DNA of 11,434 nucleotides, taken from contig VBPK01000164.1 in NCBI GenBank assembly GCA_005877225.1, forward strand, positions 1 through 11,434, given 5' to 3'. This DNA is from Nitrososphaerota archaeon. Its GTDB lineage: Archaea; Thermoproteota; Nitrososphaeria; Nitrososphaerales; Gagatemarchaeaceae. The position numbers were made by a program, and so were the translations under genes. Below are positions 1 through 7,810 of the stretch, piece after piece. Numbering within the stretch: position 1 is the stretch's first letter; each line of letters starts with the position of its first letter. Under the pieces are notes generated by a model, which was not told the origin of the DNA, searched no databases, and saw nothing but the letters and a program-made list of their open reading frames with translations.

Positions 1-515
1 GTGATGAAGTACGACACCCCGGTGTAGACGGCCGAGAGGCGAGCCGAGCCGGTAAAGCCTTGCTTCGCTTGAGCGAATGCCGCCGAGGACATGGCTAGGG
101 AGGCAGCAGCCCCCGCGACCACCCCCGCCAGACCCGATATCTCGGTCGAGTTGTATATGCCGAGGGAACCCGCGTGTATCCCCGTTATCTCCACTAGGGC
201 GTCGGCCAGCCCCAGCACGACGAATGAGATGTAGTGAACAGACGAAGTCTCGATCTTCTGCCCGAACTCCTTCTCGTGCTCTTCCTCGTCTCTCAGCATC
301 TCGTCGAAGGCCTTCCTGTCCTGGGGTGGAATCAGTTCTGCGACGGCCCTGTACCGCTTGATCACGCTGGCTTCGTGCCTGTCCAGGTAGCGCACGGCGA
401 AGGTTAGCCCAAAGAGGACCCTCAGGAGAACGATCAAGTCGACACGAAGCGAGTTCGCCTTTACCTGGAATTCCGGGACATACCTCCTCCAGAATTCGTA
501 GTGCCTGTGGTGCAC
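1..515 (-). CDS. VIT1/CCC1-family metal transporter with ferritin-like N-terminal part (3' end outside window)
   Basis: This reading frame runs off the left edge. The first ~90 residues resemble the ferritin-like (erythrin) domain that often precedes VIT1 transporters: HYEFWRRY near the start, FGLTFAVRYLDRHEASV in the middle and DEEEHE at residues 76-81. A membrane part follows from about residue 92, with the family-like stretches YISFVVLGLADALVEITG and GLAGVVAGAAASLAMSSAAF. VIT1/CCC1 proteins move Fe2+ or Mn2+ across membranes, and the ferritin-like part is thought to bind metal; the substrate here is inferred. The GTG at 515 is the first usable start in this frame, because a TGA lies at 566-564. 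It would remove the first helix expected of the ferritin-like domain. An ATG at 562, about 33 nt from a TATA-like element, opens another frame (MSESGSQQLLEVAR), so a one-base frameshift is possible. Family assignment is fairly sure; the start is not. Confidence 0.75.
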   Translation of the reverse strand, partial: MHHRHYEFWRRYVPEFQVKANSLRVDLIVLLRVLFGLTFAVRYLDRHEASVIKRYRAVAELIPPQDRKAFDEMLRDEEEHEKEFGQKIETSSVHYISFVVLGLADALVEITGIHAGSLGIYNSTEISGLAGVVAGAAASLAMSSAAFAQAKQGFTGSARLSAVYTGVSYFI

Positions 516-592
516 CCGACTCGCGCAACCTCCAGGAGCTGCTGCGACCCAGATTCGCTCATCTCATCTTCCGACCCGCGGATACCCACCCC

Positions 593-598
593 TTATTT
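593..598 (-). promoter_or_regulatory. TATA-like element for the VIT1-type gene
   Basis: On the minus strand the sequence reads CCAAATAAGG. Archaeal transcripts usually start about 26 nt downstream of the TATA centre, here near 569. That would place the ATG at 562 a few bases into the transcript, while the GTG at 515 would have a leader of about 55 nt. Position and composition only; not tested. Confidence 0.4.
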
Positions 599-658
599 GG
601 GTTCTCCAAATAGTGTAAAACGGTGATACGGTTGGACAGGAGATTTAGGCTCGGGTCG

Positions 659-664
659 TTTATA
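659..664 (+). promoter_or_regulatory. TATA-like element (TTTATA) for the DUF5679-like gene
   Basis: TTTATA sits in GC-rich surroundings. The predicted start point near 688 would give a leader of about 14 nt that begins with the GAGGTG ribosome binding site of the gene at 702. Confidence 0.45.
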
Positions 665-687
665 CCGCGGAAGACGAGTTTTCCTTC

Positions 688-693
688 GAGGTG
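688..693 (+). promoter_or_regulatory. Shine-Dalgarno site GAGGTG that decides a CTG start
   Basis: GAGGTG matches six bases of the complement of the archaeal 16S rRNA 3' end (GGAGGTGAT). It lies 8 nt before the CTG at 702. No ATG, GTG or TTG is in frame between the upstream stop (624-626) and the first cysteine codon (717), so this site is the best evidence for initiation at CTG. Confidence 0.55.
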
Positions 694-701
694 CGAACAC
701 A

Positions 702-842
702 CTGACGATAGCATACTGCGTGAAGTGCAGGGCGCGACGCGAGATGACGAATGCGCGGAACACCACCTTCAAAAACGGAAAGAAGGCTCTGACGGGTGTC
801 TGTGGCGTCTGTAGCACCAAGCTATTCAGAATCGGGAGCTAG
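702..842 (+). CDS. Small zinc-ribbon protein, DUF5679-like, apparent CTG start
   Basis: This encodes 46 residues. The frame reads AYCVKCRARREM, then a middle FKNGKKALTG, then VCGVCSTKLFRIGS. Two CxxC pairs (C6/C9 and C34/C37) would bind one zinc ion. The layout 'YCVKC ... K-N-G-(K/R)-x-A-x-x-G ... C-x-x-C ... KLFRIG' is that of DUF5679, a small protein family of unknown function common in archaea and some bacteria. The only start that keeps both CxxC pairs is CTG at 702, preceded by GAGGTG 8 nt upstream; a GTG at 720 would cut off the first cysteine. The gene is divergent from the VIT1-like gene and converges on dinB, whose stop is at 889. What it does cannot be inferred here; such ribbons often bind nucleic acid or protein partners. 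Confidence 0.8.
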   Translation: MTIAYCVKCRARREMTNARNTTFKNGKKALTGVCGVCSTKLFRIGS

Positions 843-858
843 TGAGGCCGCACGCGCG

Positions 859-870
859 CGAGGGCCCTCG
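859..870. repeat. 12-bp perfect palindrome between convergent genes
   Basis: CGAGGGCCCTCG is its own reverse complement. It lies between the stop of the DUF5679-like gene (842) and the stop of dinB (889), where transcripts from both strands end. It could form a hairpin, but there is no loop and no long T run, so a role as terminator is only a guess. Confidence 0.4.
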
Positions 871-888
871 GCTACCCGCTCTCCTCCT

Positions 889-1998
889 TTATCCCAGCCA
901 GTTCTCGATGCTGGCTTGCTTAGTGGACATCATCCTCAACCCTGAAATTCTCACTCCCACCAGCCTTACCTTCTTCTTCCCCGAGCTGAACCGCGATAGG
1001 AGGAGGAGTGCTTCCCTGCGAATGACACCCTTGTCCTGTGTGCTGGCCACCAGTCTCGTCTCGCGGGTGTGGGTCTCGAAACCCCGGAACCTGATCTTGA
1101 TGCCCACGCTCTTGAAGCTCAGCCTCGCGTGTGTCGCTCGGCTTGCGAGTTCCTCTGCCATCGCCCCAACCATCCGCTCAATCACCTCCCAGTCGGTGGT
1201 ATCCTCCTCGAGGGTGCGCTCGGTGCTCAGCGACCTTGAAAGCTGCTCGCGTATCTCCTCCCGCTCGACGCCGTTCGCGACCTGCACCAACCAACGGGCC
1301 GCCTTTCCCAGCGTTCGTCCGAGCTTAACCTCGTCACCCTTCTGGAGGTCCCCGATCGTCGTGATACCGAGGCTCTGAAGGAGGAGCTCGGTCTTCCTCC
1401 CGACTCCCGTGATCCTCCCGATAGGCAGCGGAGAGAGGAATTCCTTGGCTCTGCCACGCGGGATGAGGGTGACACGATCCGGCTTGTTGATATCTGTCGC
1501 TATCTTCGCCGCTGACTTGTTCTCGGCGATTCCGACGGAGCAGGCGAGCCCAGTCTTCTCCTTCAGTTCATGTCTCAGCCTCTCGACAAGGGAGAGGGCG
1601 GCCGCTGGAGTCTTGACCTGGTCGGAGACGTCAAGGAAGGCTTCGTCGATGCTCACCTGCTCGAACTTGTCAGCGAAGCGGCGGACTATCCCCATTACCT
1701 TCGCCGAGAGGCTGTCGTAGTAGTCGAAGTCTGGCCTCACGTAGACGGCTCCCGGGCACAGGGCCCAGGCACGGGATATCGGCATTCCCGACCTGACCCC
1801 GTAATCTCTCGCCACGTAGTTGCAGGCGACCACGACGCCGCGCCCCTTCCCATCTCTGGGGTCGGCGCCGACGATTACAGGTTTGTCCGCCAAGGCGGGA
1901 TTTCGCTGGACCTCCGCCGAGGCGTAGAAAGAATCCATGTCGACGTGTAGGATGAACCTGTTGTCCGGGGATTCCTCAAGGAGGGTGGGGTTGGACAA
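889..1998 (-). CDS. dinB: Y-family DNA polymerase IV (DinB/Dpo4)
   Basis: This 369-residue protein is a translesion DNA polymerase that copies past damaged bases. The catalytic carboxylates are visible: D20 in HVDMDSFYASAE and D118/E119 in SIDEAFLD. Y25 is the likely steric gate that excludes ribonucleotides. The palm/fingers are followed by a thumb helix-hairpin-helix region (GRITGVGRKTELLLQSLGI) and a little-finger domain (SLSTERTLEEDTTDW onward). The last residues QASIENWL (361-368) fit a PIP box (QxxIxxWL) for binding the PCNA clamp, as in other archaeal Dpo4 enzymes. The N-terminus is about 13 residues longer before the first Asp than in Sulfolobus Dpo4. The start is TTG at 1998, since no ATG comes before the catalytic motif, and a TATA-like element predicts a transcript starting within a few bases of it. 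Its stop faces the DUF5679-like gene; leuS ends 48 nt upstream. Confidence 0.95.
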   Translation of the reverse strand: MSNPTLLEESPDNRFILHVDMDSFYASAEVQRNPALADKPVIVGADPRDGKGRGVVVACNYVARDYGVRSGMPISRAWALCPGAVYVRPDFDYYDSLSAKVMGIVRRFADKFEQVSIDEAFLDVSDQVKTPAAALSLVERLRHELKEKTGLACSVGIAENKSAAKIATDINKPDRVTLIPRGRAKEFLSPLPIGRITGVGRKTELLLQSLGITTIGDLQKGDEVKLGRTLGKAARWLVQVANGVEREEIREQLSRSLSTERTLEEDTTDWEVIERMVGAMAEELASRATHARLSFKSVGIKIRFRGFETHTRETRLVASTQDKGVIRREALLLLSRFSSGKKKVRLVGVRISGLRMMSTKQASIENWLG

Positions 1999-2022
1999 AC
2001 CCCTTCAGCGGAGGGGTCGGCT

Positions 2023-2030
2023 TACTTTAA
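2023..2030 (-). promoter_or_regulatory. dinB: TATA-like element (TTAAAGTA) for dinB
   Basis: This AT-rich octamer lies in the short gap between leuS and dinB. A start point about 26 nt from its centre falls near 2000, so the dinB message starting at TTG 1998 would be essentially leaderless. It suggests dinB can be transcribed apart from alaS-leuS. Confidence 0.45.
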
Positions 2031-2046
2031 GAGTTGTCGACTGAGG

Positions 2047-4851
2047 CTACTCCAGGTAGAAGGCGGGCTTGAGCGGCAGCGCGTCTTTCGCTCTCTTTCC
2101 CGGGTCGTGAATCCCCTGCGGTCCGGCCTTCGTTACTTCTACGCGGACACCGAGCTCCCTCGCCAGGAAGTCAGAGGCCTCGCTCAGCAACCCGTACTCG
2201 TCGAAGTCGGGCTGCGAGACGAACATGGAGACAAGCTCGTCCCCGGCCTCATACTGCAGCTTGACCACACGTTCCGGAGTGATCCCCAAGCTCGCGAATC
2301 TCTTTACCGCCCCGCCCAGGCTTTCTTTCCTCGCCCTCGCCTTCGCCACCTCGACGAAGTAGCTCCTCGCGTCGTCTGAAGCTACGTAGACATTCAGCTT
2401 CTGCCTCGGCTGCTTCACGATCTTGAGCAGGTTGCGTGCGTCATCCAGCACCCTCCTGACGAGAAGCTCCGACAACTCGGCCGCGTCGTCTCTGGGGAAG
2501 TCTTTCGGCGACGGCCAGTCGGCTGTGCAGACCAACCCTTTCCCTCCGAGCGCCCGGTTGAGCTCCTCGGAGACGAAAGGAATGAACGGAGAGAGCATCC
2601 TGACCCAGGCGGAGAAGACCTCCGTCAGGGTCTGACGCCTGGGCTTCTCGGTGCGGTGCAGGTACCACCTCAGGTCGTTCCAGACATCTAAGAGGGCGGC
2701 CGAGATCGCCCGGCGTGTCCTCATCTCCTCCATCGAAGCCGTGACCATCGCTATACGGCGGTTCATCGTCGAGGTCAGCCACCTGTCGAGGTGGTCGGGG
2801 GCTCTCCTGACCGCAATGTTCAGGTTCTTCTCGACGAAAGAGACGAGGGAATCGACCTTCGCCTTCGTGTCCTCGGCGTTCTTCGCCCGCCAGTCTGTGT
2901 CCTCCATTCCGTCTCCAGCTAGGACGACAGTTGCGCGAACGGCATCGGCGCCAAACTTCTCGAGCGCGTCCTTCCAGGTGACGAAGACTCCGTGCGACTT
3001 GCTCATCCGCTGCCCCTCTATCTGGATCATCCCGTTGACGCTGAACCCCCTGGGCCAGAGCTTCTCCCCGAACATCGCCTCGTGATGAAAGGCGAAGAAG
3101 GTGAGGTGGTTCGGTATCAGCTCCTTTCCAGAGTTCCTGAGGTCGACGGGGTACCAGTAGAGGAACTCCGCCCTCATCTCCCTCAACAGCGTCTCGGACA
3201 TCTTGGCTGCCTTCGCCAGGTTGGCCGCGGCGCCCCTCCCCAAGATGACGAAGTCCAGAACCTCGGGAGACAGGTGCTCAGGCTTTGCCCTCTCCGCGTT
3301 GACAAACTTGTTGATCGTGTAGAACGCCATGTAAATCGTCGAGTCGCTGAGAGTCTCCACAATCCACTCCTTGTCCCACGGCAGCTTGGTTCCCATACCC
3401 GACCTTCTCGCGCAGGGCCAGTCTCTCAGCCAGTCGATGGTGGCGTTGTACCACTCCCTGGATTCCGGGGGAAAGACGCTCGCCCTCCTGAGAAGCTCCT
3501 TCGTCTTCGCCTTCCACTCTTCGTTTGAGTAGTTCAGGAACCACTGATTCTCGAGTATCTTCACGTAGCACCTCGTCCCGCAGCGACAGACCACGCGCTG
3601 TGGCAGCTCATGCATCTTGGTCAGGAGCCCCTCCTTTGCGAGCGCCTCGCTTACCCTCTCCTTCGCCTCGCTGACCTTCAGTCCCGCGAAGCCCGTGTTC
3701 GCCTTCATGACCCCTCTGTGGAACTCTTCCTTGTAGACTTCGGCCGTCGCATCAGCCAGCCTCGCGTCCGTCGAATCCTTGATCCCGAACTTCTTCACCG
3801 CATCTTCCGCGGGATACTGAGAGTGTCCGGGGACTTCAATCATGGAGATCAGTTCGATTCGGTCGGCTATCTCCTTCACCCGCCTGGACACCGCTGCTCT
3901 GCCGGACTGAATGTCCCTCAAACCCATGTAGTCGTAGGGTGCATGAGCGGGGACGCTGTAGACCACACCCGTGGCCAGGCCGGCGTCGACGAACCCGGAG
4001 GGGAGTATCGGGAGGGACGTGCCCGTCAGAGGTGCCGTTGCGTACCTCCCCACCAGGTCCGCCCCCGAGAAGGAGCGTGTAGGGGTGACCTCGTGCTTCT
4101 GCTCGGCAAGTCTCCGTAACGCGGAGGAGCTCACTATCCACAGCTCCTCATCCACTCTCGCTTCGGAGTATTCGGCGTCGGGGTCGACCCAGAGGTTGGT
4201 GGCGCCGAAGATGGTTTCCGGTCTCAGAGTGCCGGCGACGAGGGCGAAGTCTCCCAGTTTGAACTTCAACAGGTTGAACTCCTCTGGAGAAACGCCCTCA
4301 CCCTCCAGCCTGTCATGGTCTCCAGTTGGGCTCTGGTCGAGGGAGCACCAGACAACCGGGTGTGTCCCCTGCACCACGTAGCCCAGCTCTCTCAATCGAA
4401 GATACTGCCACTCGATGAATCTCTTGTACGCGGGGTCGACGGTGGTGAACTCCCTCCTCCAGTCGATGGAGAAACCCGTTGCCTGGACCACCCTTCGACT
4501 AACCTTCGTGTAGTACGATGCCAGGTATTCCGGGTTGGTGAATTTCTTGACTTCTTCGGCTGGCACGCCGTCGATCTCGATGAACGCCCGCCTGACCTGA
4601 CTGTCGCCCTGCTCAAGCCTGTAGCTCATTCCGGCAATCGTTTCCCCCGTCCAGTGCCAGGACCAGGGGAAGAGCACGTTGTACCCCTGCATCCGTTTGA
4701 AGCGCGCATAGACGTCGACGCGCGTCGCGCTGAAGCAGTGGCCTATGTGGACTGGGCCGTTCATGTACGGATAGGGGAAGGTGACGAAGACCTTCTTCTT
4801 ACCCTTCAGAGGGTCCGACTCGAAGAGGTGCCTCTCGTTCCATGCCTTCAG
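2047..4851 (-). CDS. leuS: Leucyl-tRNA synthetase, archaeal type, apparent CTG start
   Basis: This class I enzyme charges tRNA-Leu with leucine in the cytoplasm. With a start at 4851 it has 934 residues. Seen in order: HIGH at 35-38, the CP1 editing domain with TLRPET (208-213) and HAPYD (303-307, the Asp that positions mischarged amino acids for hydrolysis), the KMSKS loop as RMSKS (615-619), then a helical anticodon-binding domain and C-terminal region. The segments SIDWRREFTTVD and GDHDR are typical of archaeal LeuRS. The start is odd. In frame upstream there is no ATG, GTG or TTG for 60 codons, only an ATG at 5031 deep inside alaS. The next ATG downstream is part of FPYPYMNG and too late. 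The fitting start is CTG at 4851, overlapping the alaS stop as CTGA (KAWNERHLFESDP follows). The N-terminus is about 10-15 residues shorter than usual. A one-base error near 4853 that would restore an ATG is the alternative. Confidence 0.93.
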   Translation of the reverse strand: MKAWNERHLFESDPLKGKKKVFVTFPYPYMNGPVHIGHCFSATRVDVYARFKRMQGYNVLFPWSWHWTGETIAGMSYRLEQGDSQVRRAFIEIDGVPAEEVKKFTNPEYLASYYTKVSRRVVQATGFSIDWRREFTTVDPAYKRFIEWQYLRLRELGYVVQGTHPVVWCSLDQSPTGDHDRLEGEGVSPEEFNLLKFKLGDFALVAGTLRPETIFGATNLWVDPDAEYSEARVDEELWIVSSSALRRLAEQKHEVTPTRSFSGADLVGRYATAPLTGTSLPILPSGFVDAGLATGVVYSVPAHAPYDYMGLRDIQSGRAAVSRRVKEIADRIELISMIEVPGHSQYPAEDAVKKFGIKDSTDARLADATAEVYKEEFHRGVMKANTGFAGLKVSEAKERVSEALAKEGLLTKMHELPQRVVCRCGTRCYVKILENQWFLNYSNEEWKAKTKELLRRASVFPPESREWYNATIDWLRDWPCARRSGMGTKLPWDKEWIVETLSDSTIYMAFYTINKFVNAERAKPEHLSPEVLDFVILGRGAAANLAKAAKMSETLLREMRAEFLYWYPVDLRNSGKELIPNHLTFFAFHHEAMFGEKLWPRGFSVNGMIQIEGQRMSKSHGVFVTWKDALEKFGADAVRATVVLAGDGMEDTDWRAKNAEDTKAKVDSLVSFVEKNLNIAVRRAPDHLDRWLTSTMNRRIAMVTASMEEMRTRRAISAALLDVWNDLRWYLHRTEKPRRQTLTEVFSAWVRMLSPFIPFVSEELNRALGGKGLVCTADWPSPKDFPRDDAAELSELLVRRVLDDARNLLKIVKQPRQKLNVYVASDDARSYFVEVAKARARKESLGGAVKRFASLGITPERVVKLQYEAGDELVSMFVSQPDFDEYGLLSEASDFLARELGVRVEVTKAGPQGIHDPGKRAKDALPLKPAFYLE

Positions 4852-7508
4852 CCATCGAAGGCCGCCGACCCGCCACCCGAGCCTCCGAGCAGGCCCGCAA
4901 CCTGTCTGGCGATCTCGCCGGCGGAGAGACCGCTCTCTCTGGCCTTGGCGCCCACAAAGCAGACGACTCTGGCGGAATTGCCGACGACAAAGACGCTGAC
5001 GTAGACTAGGGACGGGTCGGATTCGGTGCACTTCTGTCCTTGAGCAATAATTAGCTCCTCAGTCAGCGATGACTGGCTCCCGACATAAAGCTTTACCCCC
5101 TTCACCTCTTTTGCCGAGGAGAGTACCTCGGCTGTCGATAACTCGACCACCCTCAGCCCCAGCGCCTTCTCCCTTGCTCTGATGGCTTCCAGCTCCGCCT
5201 TGAGAGACTCGGCTACCTTCGCGATGTTCTCCCTCTGCGTCTCGAGGATGGCCGACACATGGTTCAGAGCGGAATCCATACGGTGCACGTACTCGATCGC
5301 CGACTCCCCAGCGACGAACTCCAGCCTTTCAACCCCATCCTGAACTCGTTCTACCTTCGTTATCTTCACCAGGCCGACGTCCCCGGTTCTCTTCGCGTGG
5401 GTGCCGCCGCAGGCCTCGATGTCCCAGTTTCCGATATTGACTATCCTTATCGATCTTGTGGGGACTATACCGCCCTGGTAGATCCGAAAGCCGTACTTCT
5501 CCTCCGCCTCCTGCCGGGGCATGAAGGAAGTGTTCACGGGTAGGTTCTTCCTGACGACCTCGTTTGCGAGGTCCTCGATCTTCTCGACCTCCTGCTGCGT
5601 CAGGTGCGCAAAGTGCGTGATGTCCAGCCTTCCGTAATCCTCCTCCTTGAAGGCGGAGTGCTGCCAGACCCACGGACCGAGCACCTGCCTCGAAGAGGCG
5701 TTCAGGATGTGGGTGGCCGTGTGTATCTGGGTTATCTTCCTCCGGCGGGTCCCGTCTACCTGGCAGTCGACCGTCGTGCCGCTCCTCGGCGTCTTGCCGA
5801 CGACGGTGTGGATCACGACGTCCCCGTACTTCACCACCTCTGCGACCTGGGCATCCCCGATTCTCCCATGGTCGGGCTCCTGACCCCCACCCCTGGGGTA
5901 GAAGGCTGTCCTGTCGAGGACGACGTACTTGCCTTCGAAGACCTTTAGGACTCTTGCTTTGAACTCGAACTTCGCACCTTCGTCGTAGAACAGGAGCTTC
6001 GTGGGTGCAACTTTCGCGACCGCGAAGCTCGGGCGTTCCTCCTCCACCTCCCTCTGTTTCGTGGCGTGCCTGGCGAGCACCTGGTCGTAGAAGTTCTCAG
6101 AGAGAGACACGTTCACACCCGCAGCGGAGAGCTGCTCCGGGGTAACCCCCTCCGAGTCGTACAGCTGCACGAGCTGTTCGGTGGAGGGGCTCTGGCCAGA
6201 GGAGGAGACAGAAGCAACTATCTTGGCCACCCTATCGCTTGACGACGTGTACCTCGCTTCCTCGACGCTCAATACCTCCCCGACGTCCTCCCGGTGCTCC
6301 GCGAGCTCGGGATACATCCTGGAGAGGTAGTCGATGTGCCAGTTGGCAACCTCCCCTAACGTGAGCCTGAAGCCGTAGCGCCGTATGAAGTTCTGGGCCC
6401 TTCTGAAGAGCACCCGCAGGTTGTACCCTCCTCCAGAGTTACTCGGTAGCATCCCGTCCGTTATGGCGAAGAGGAGAGTCCGGGCGTGGTCCGCGATCGC
6501 ATACATCGCCTCCAGGGGCCCAAACTGCCCTGCCAGCCTGGTGGCATCAACACCGAGCGACTTGGCGATGACCCCTCTCGCCTCCGAGATCGTCTTGTAG
6601 TCGTCCAGGTTCATCGCACCCGCAATCCTCGAGTAACGGAGGAAGAGGGCCTCGTCGTACTCTACATTGGAGACCTCCTTCATCTTCTTCAAGACATCCG
6701 CGAAGTTGCTGTCGTACGAGGTGGGGGTCCCTTGGGTGAGCCAGGTGAGACGTTCCAGGCCCGCGCCCATGTCCACAACTCTCTCCTTCATCGGGGTGTA
6801 CTTCGAGGGGGTGCCTTCGAATGAGGTGAAGACGGCGTTCCCGAGCTCCAGCCCACGGACGAAGTACTCGAGAGAGTAGCCGAATGCCCCGTATCCCAGC
6901 CAGACTTCCTCTATGAACGAGACCTCGTTCTCCTCCACCCCGAAGCTCTTCGTGAGAAGCTCGAAGTCGAGGTCGATGCACCTGTCCTTCCAGTACCCTC
7001 CCTTGCCGGCGATGCTCGTCTGCCCTAGCATGCAGAACGAGGTGTAGTGCTTTCCACTTACCCCGACGCTGGGTGTATCGTTGAAACGGAGGCACATCTG
7101 GGGGACGATGAGTGGGTTGGCCGGGAGCTGAAAGACAACCTTCCCACCCTCAACCCTCTGGAAGTCGATTATCGAGGCGACAGTGAAGAAGAGGTCGGGG
7201 CGCCATCGGCTGACGACGGGGTAGCGCTTGATGCTCGCGTGCTTCTTGGCGACGAAGAAACGCTCAACGGTCTTCCAGGTGTTCACGTAGTCGAGCTTCT
7301 TCTCGGTCGGGGGGTTGCCGATGAATGTGTAGGGCGAGCACGGCTGGTCGTCGCACCTCTTACGCGTCTCGTTGAGGGTCCAGAAGTACTTCCCGCAGTT
7401 CTCACACTTCTTCCTTACGAAACCCTTGCGCCTGAAGAGGTCGACGAGATAGTACTTCCTGTATTCGGCTGAAAATCGCTTCCTCAGTATCTCCTTCTGC
7501 TCATCCAA
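4848..7508 (-). CDS. alaS: Alanyl-tRNA synthetase, archaeal type
   Basis: This 886-residue class II enzyme charges tRNA-Ala and edits mischarged Ser/Gly. An N-terminal zinc-type cysteine set is present (C35, C38, C52, C57), as in many archaeal AlaRS. The catalytic domain includes RWRPDLFFTVASI (motif 2) and DMGAGLERLTW (motif 3 region). The editing domain has its zinc ligands H596, H600 (HTATH), C700 and H704 (CGGTH). A coiled-coil linker (about 745-785) and a C-Ala domain with a Gly-rich tail (LLGGSGGGSAAFDG) end the protein, a normal archaeal ending. The start is TTG at 7508 (MDEQKEILRKRF); no ATG is in frame and the N-terminal length fits. A TATA-like element at 7548-7555 implies a leader of about 17 nt. 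The stop overlaps the inferred leuS start by four bases, so both are probably one transcript. In crenarchaea alaS is known to follow the L11-L1-L10-L12 genes; here it is near them but separated. Confidence 0.97.
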   Translation of the reverse strand: MDEQKEILRKRFSAEYRKYYLVDLFRRKGFVRKKCENCGKYFWTLNETRKRCDDQPCSPYTFIGNPPTEKKLDYVNTWKTVERFFVAKKHASIKRYPVVSRWRPDLFFTVASIIDFQRVEGGKVVFQLPANPLIVPQMCLRFNDTPSVGVSGKHYTSFCMLGQTSIAGKGGYWKDRCIDLDFELLTKSFGVEENEVSFIEEVWLGYGAFGYSLEYFVRGLELGNAVFTSFEGTPSKYTPMKERVVDMGAGLERLTWLTQGTPTSYDSNFADVLKKMKEVSNVEYDEALFLRYSRIAGAMNLDDYKTISEARGVIAKSLGVDATRLAGQFGPLEAMYAIADHARTLLFAITDGMLPSNSGGGYNLRVLFRRAQNFIRRYGFRLTLGEVANWHIDYLSRMYPELAEHREDVGEVLSVEEARYTSSSDRVAKIVASVSSSGQSPSTEQLVQLYDSEGVTPEQLSAAGVNVSLSENFYDQVLARHATKQREVEEERPSFAVAKVAPTKLLFYDEGAKFEFKARVLKVFEGKYVVLDRTAFYPRGGGQEPDHGRIGDAQVAEVVKYGDVVIHTVVGKTPRSGTTVDCQVDGTRRRKITQIHTATHILNASSRQVLGPWVWQHSAFKEEDYGRLDITHFAHLTQQEVEKIEDLANEVVRKNLPVNTSFMPRQEAEEKYGFRIYQGGIVPTRSIRIVNIGNWDIEACGGTHAKRTGDVGLVKITKVERVQDGVERLEFVAGESAIEYVHRMDSALNHVSAILETQRENIAKVAESLKAELEAIRAREKALGLRVVELSTAEVLSSAKEVKGVKLYVGSQSSLTEELIIAQGQKCTESDPSLVYVSVFVVGNSARVVCFVGAKARESGLSAGEIARQVAGLLGGSGGGSAAFDG

Positions 7509-7547
7509 CTGACCGAGGTCACAGGCTCGCTAGTCCGCCGCTGAGAG

Positions 7548-7555
7548 TAAATAAA
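7548..7555 (-). promoter_or_regulatory. alaS: TATA-like element (TTTATTTA) for alaS-leuS
   Basis: This strong AT-rich octamer in GC-rich surroundings predicts transcription from about 7525, 17 nt before the TTG start of alaS. It is the likely promoter for the alaS-leuS transcript. Confidence 0.5.
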
Positions 7556-7810
7556 GATGGAAACGCTGTTTCAGGTTGAGTAGAGCGAGATGTTCCACGC
7601 GTAGAGAAGCAACCTCGTGGGTCATACCTGCCGGCGGGGTGTCTGCCCAAACTGTCACGCAAATGTCCCCGTTGGAGCTAATCCTGCTTTCTTAGCCTAC
7701 GCCGATGATGGGGACTCTGCCGAAGGCAGTGATGTATGCGAGGAGACGTCACTCGCCCCTCAAGAGGGAGCGAGGTTGGTCGCACGGCGAGAGGAGCGGG
7801 GAACTCGTTC
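7556..7810. other. Intergenic stretch without a convincing gene
   Basis: No reading frame here shows a convincing protein family match on either strand. A plus-strand frame from GTG 7617 encodes TCRRGVCPNCHANVPVG, which looks like part of a zinc ribbon, but continues into low-complexity Ser-rich residues antisense to the next gene. No tRNA cloverleaf, long repeat or clear promoter was seen. It may hold a decayed gene or an untranslated RNA. Confidence 0.4.

Noticed and set aside
77..361. Plus-strand reading frame of 94 codons, Pro/Arg/Ser-rich
   Set aside because: It is the complement of the VIT1-type gene, whose opposite frame has recognisable transporter and ferritin-like motifs.
593..820. 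Minus-strand reading frame of 75 codons opposite the DUF5679-like gene
   Set aside because: It is antisense to a frame with clear zinc-ribbon motifs, shows no family features, and its start lies inside that gene.
2992..3528. Long plus-strand frames opposite leuS and alaS (for example 2992-3528 and 4315-5004)
   Set aside because: GC-rich synthetase genes commonly leave open antisense frames; these have biased composition and no family signal.
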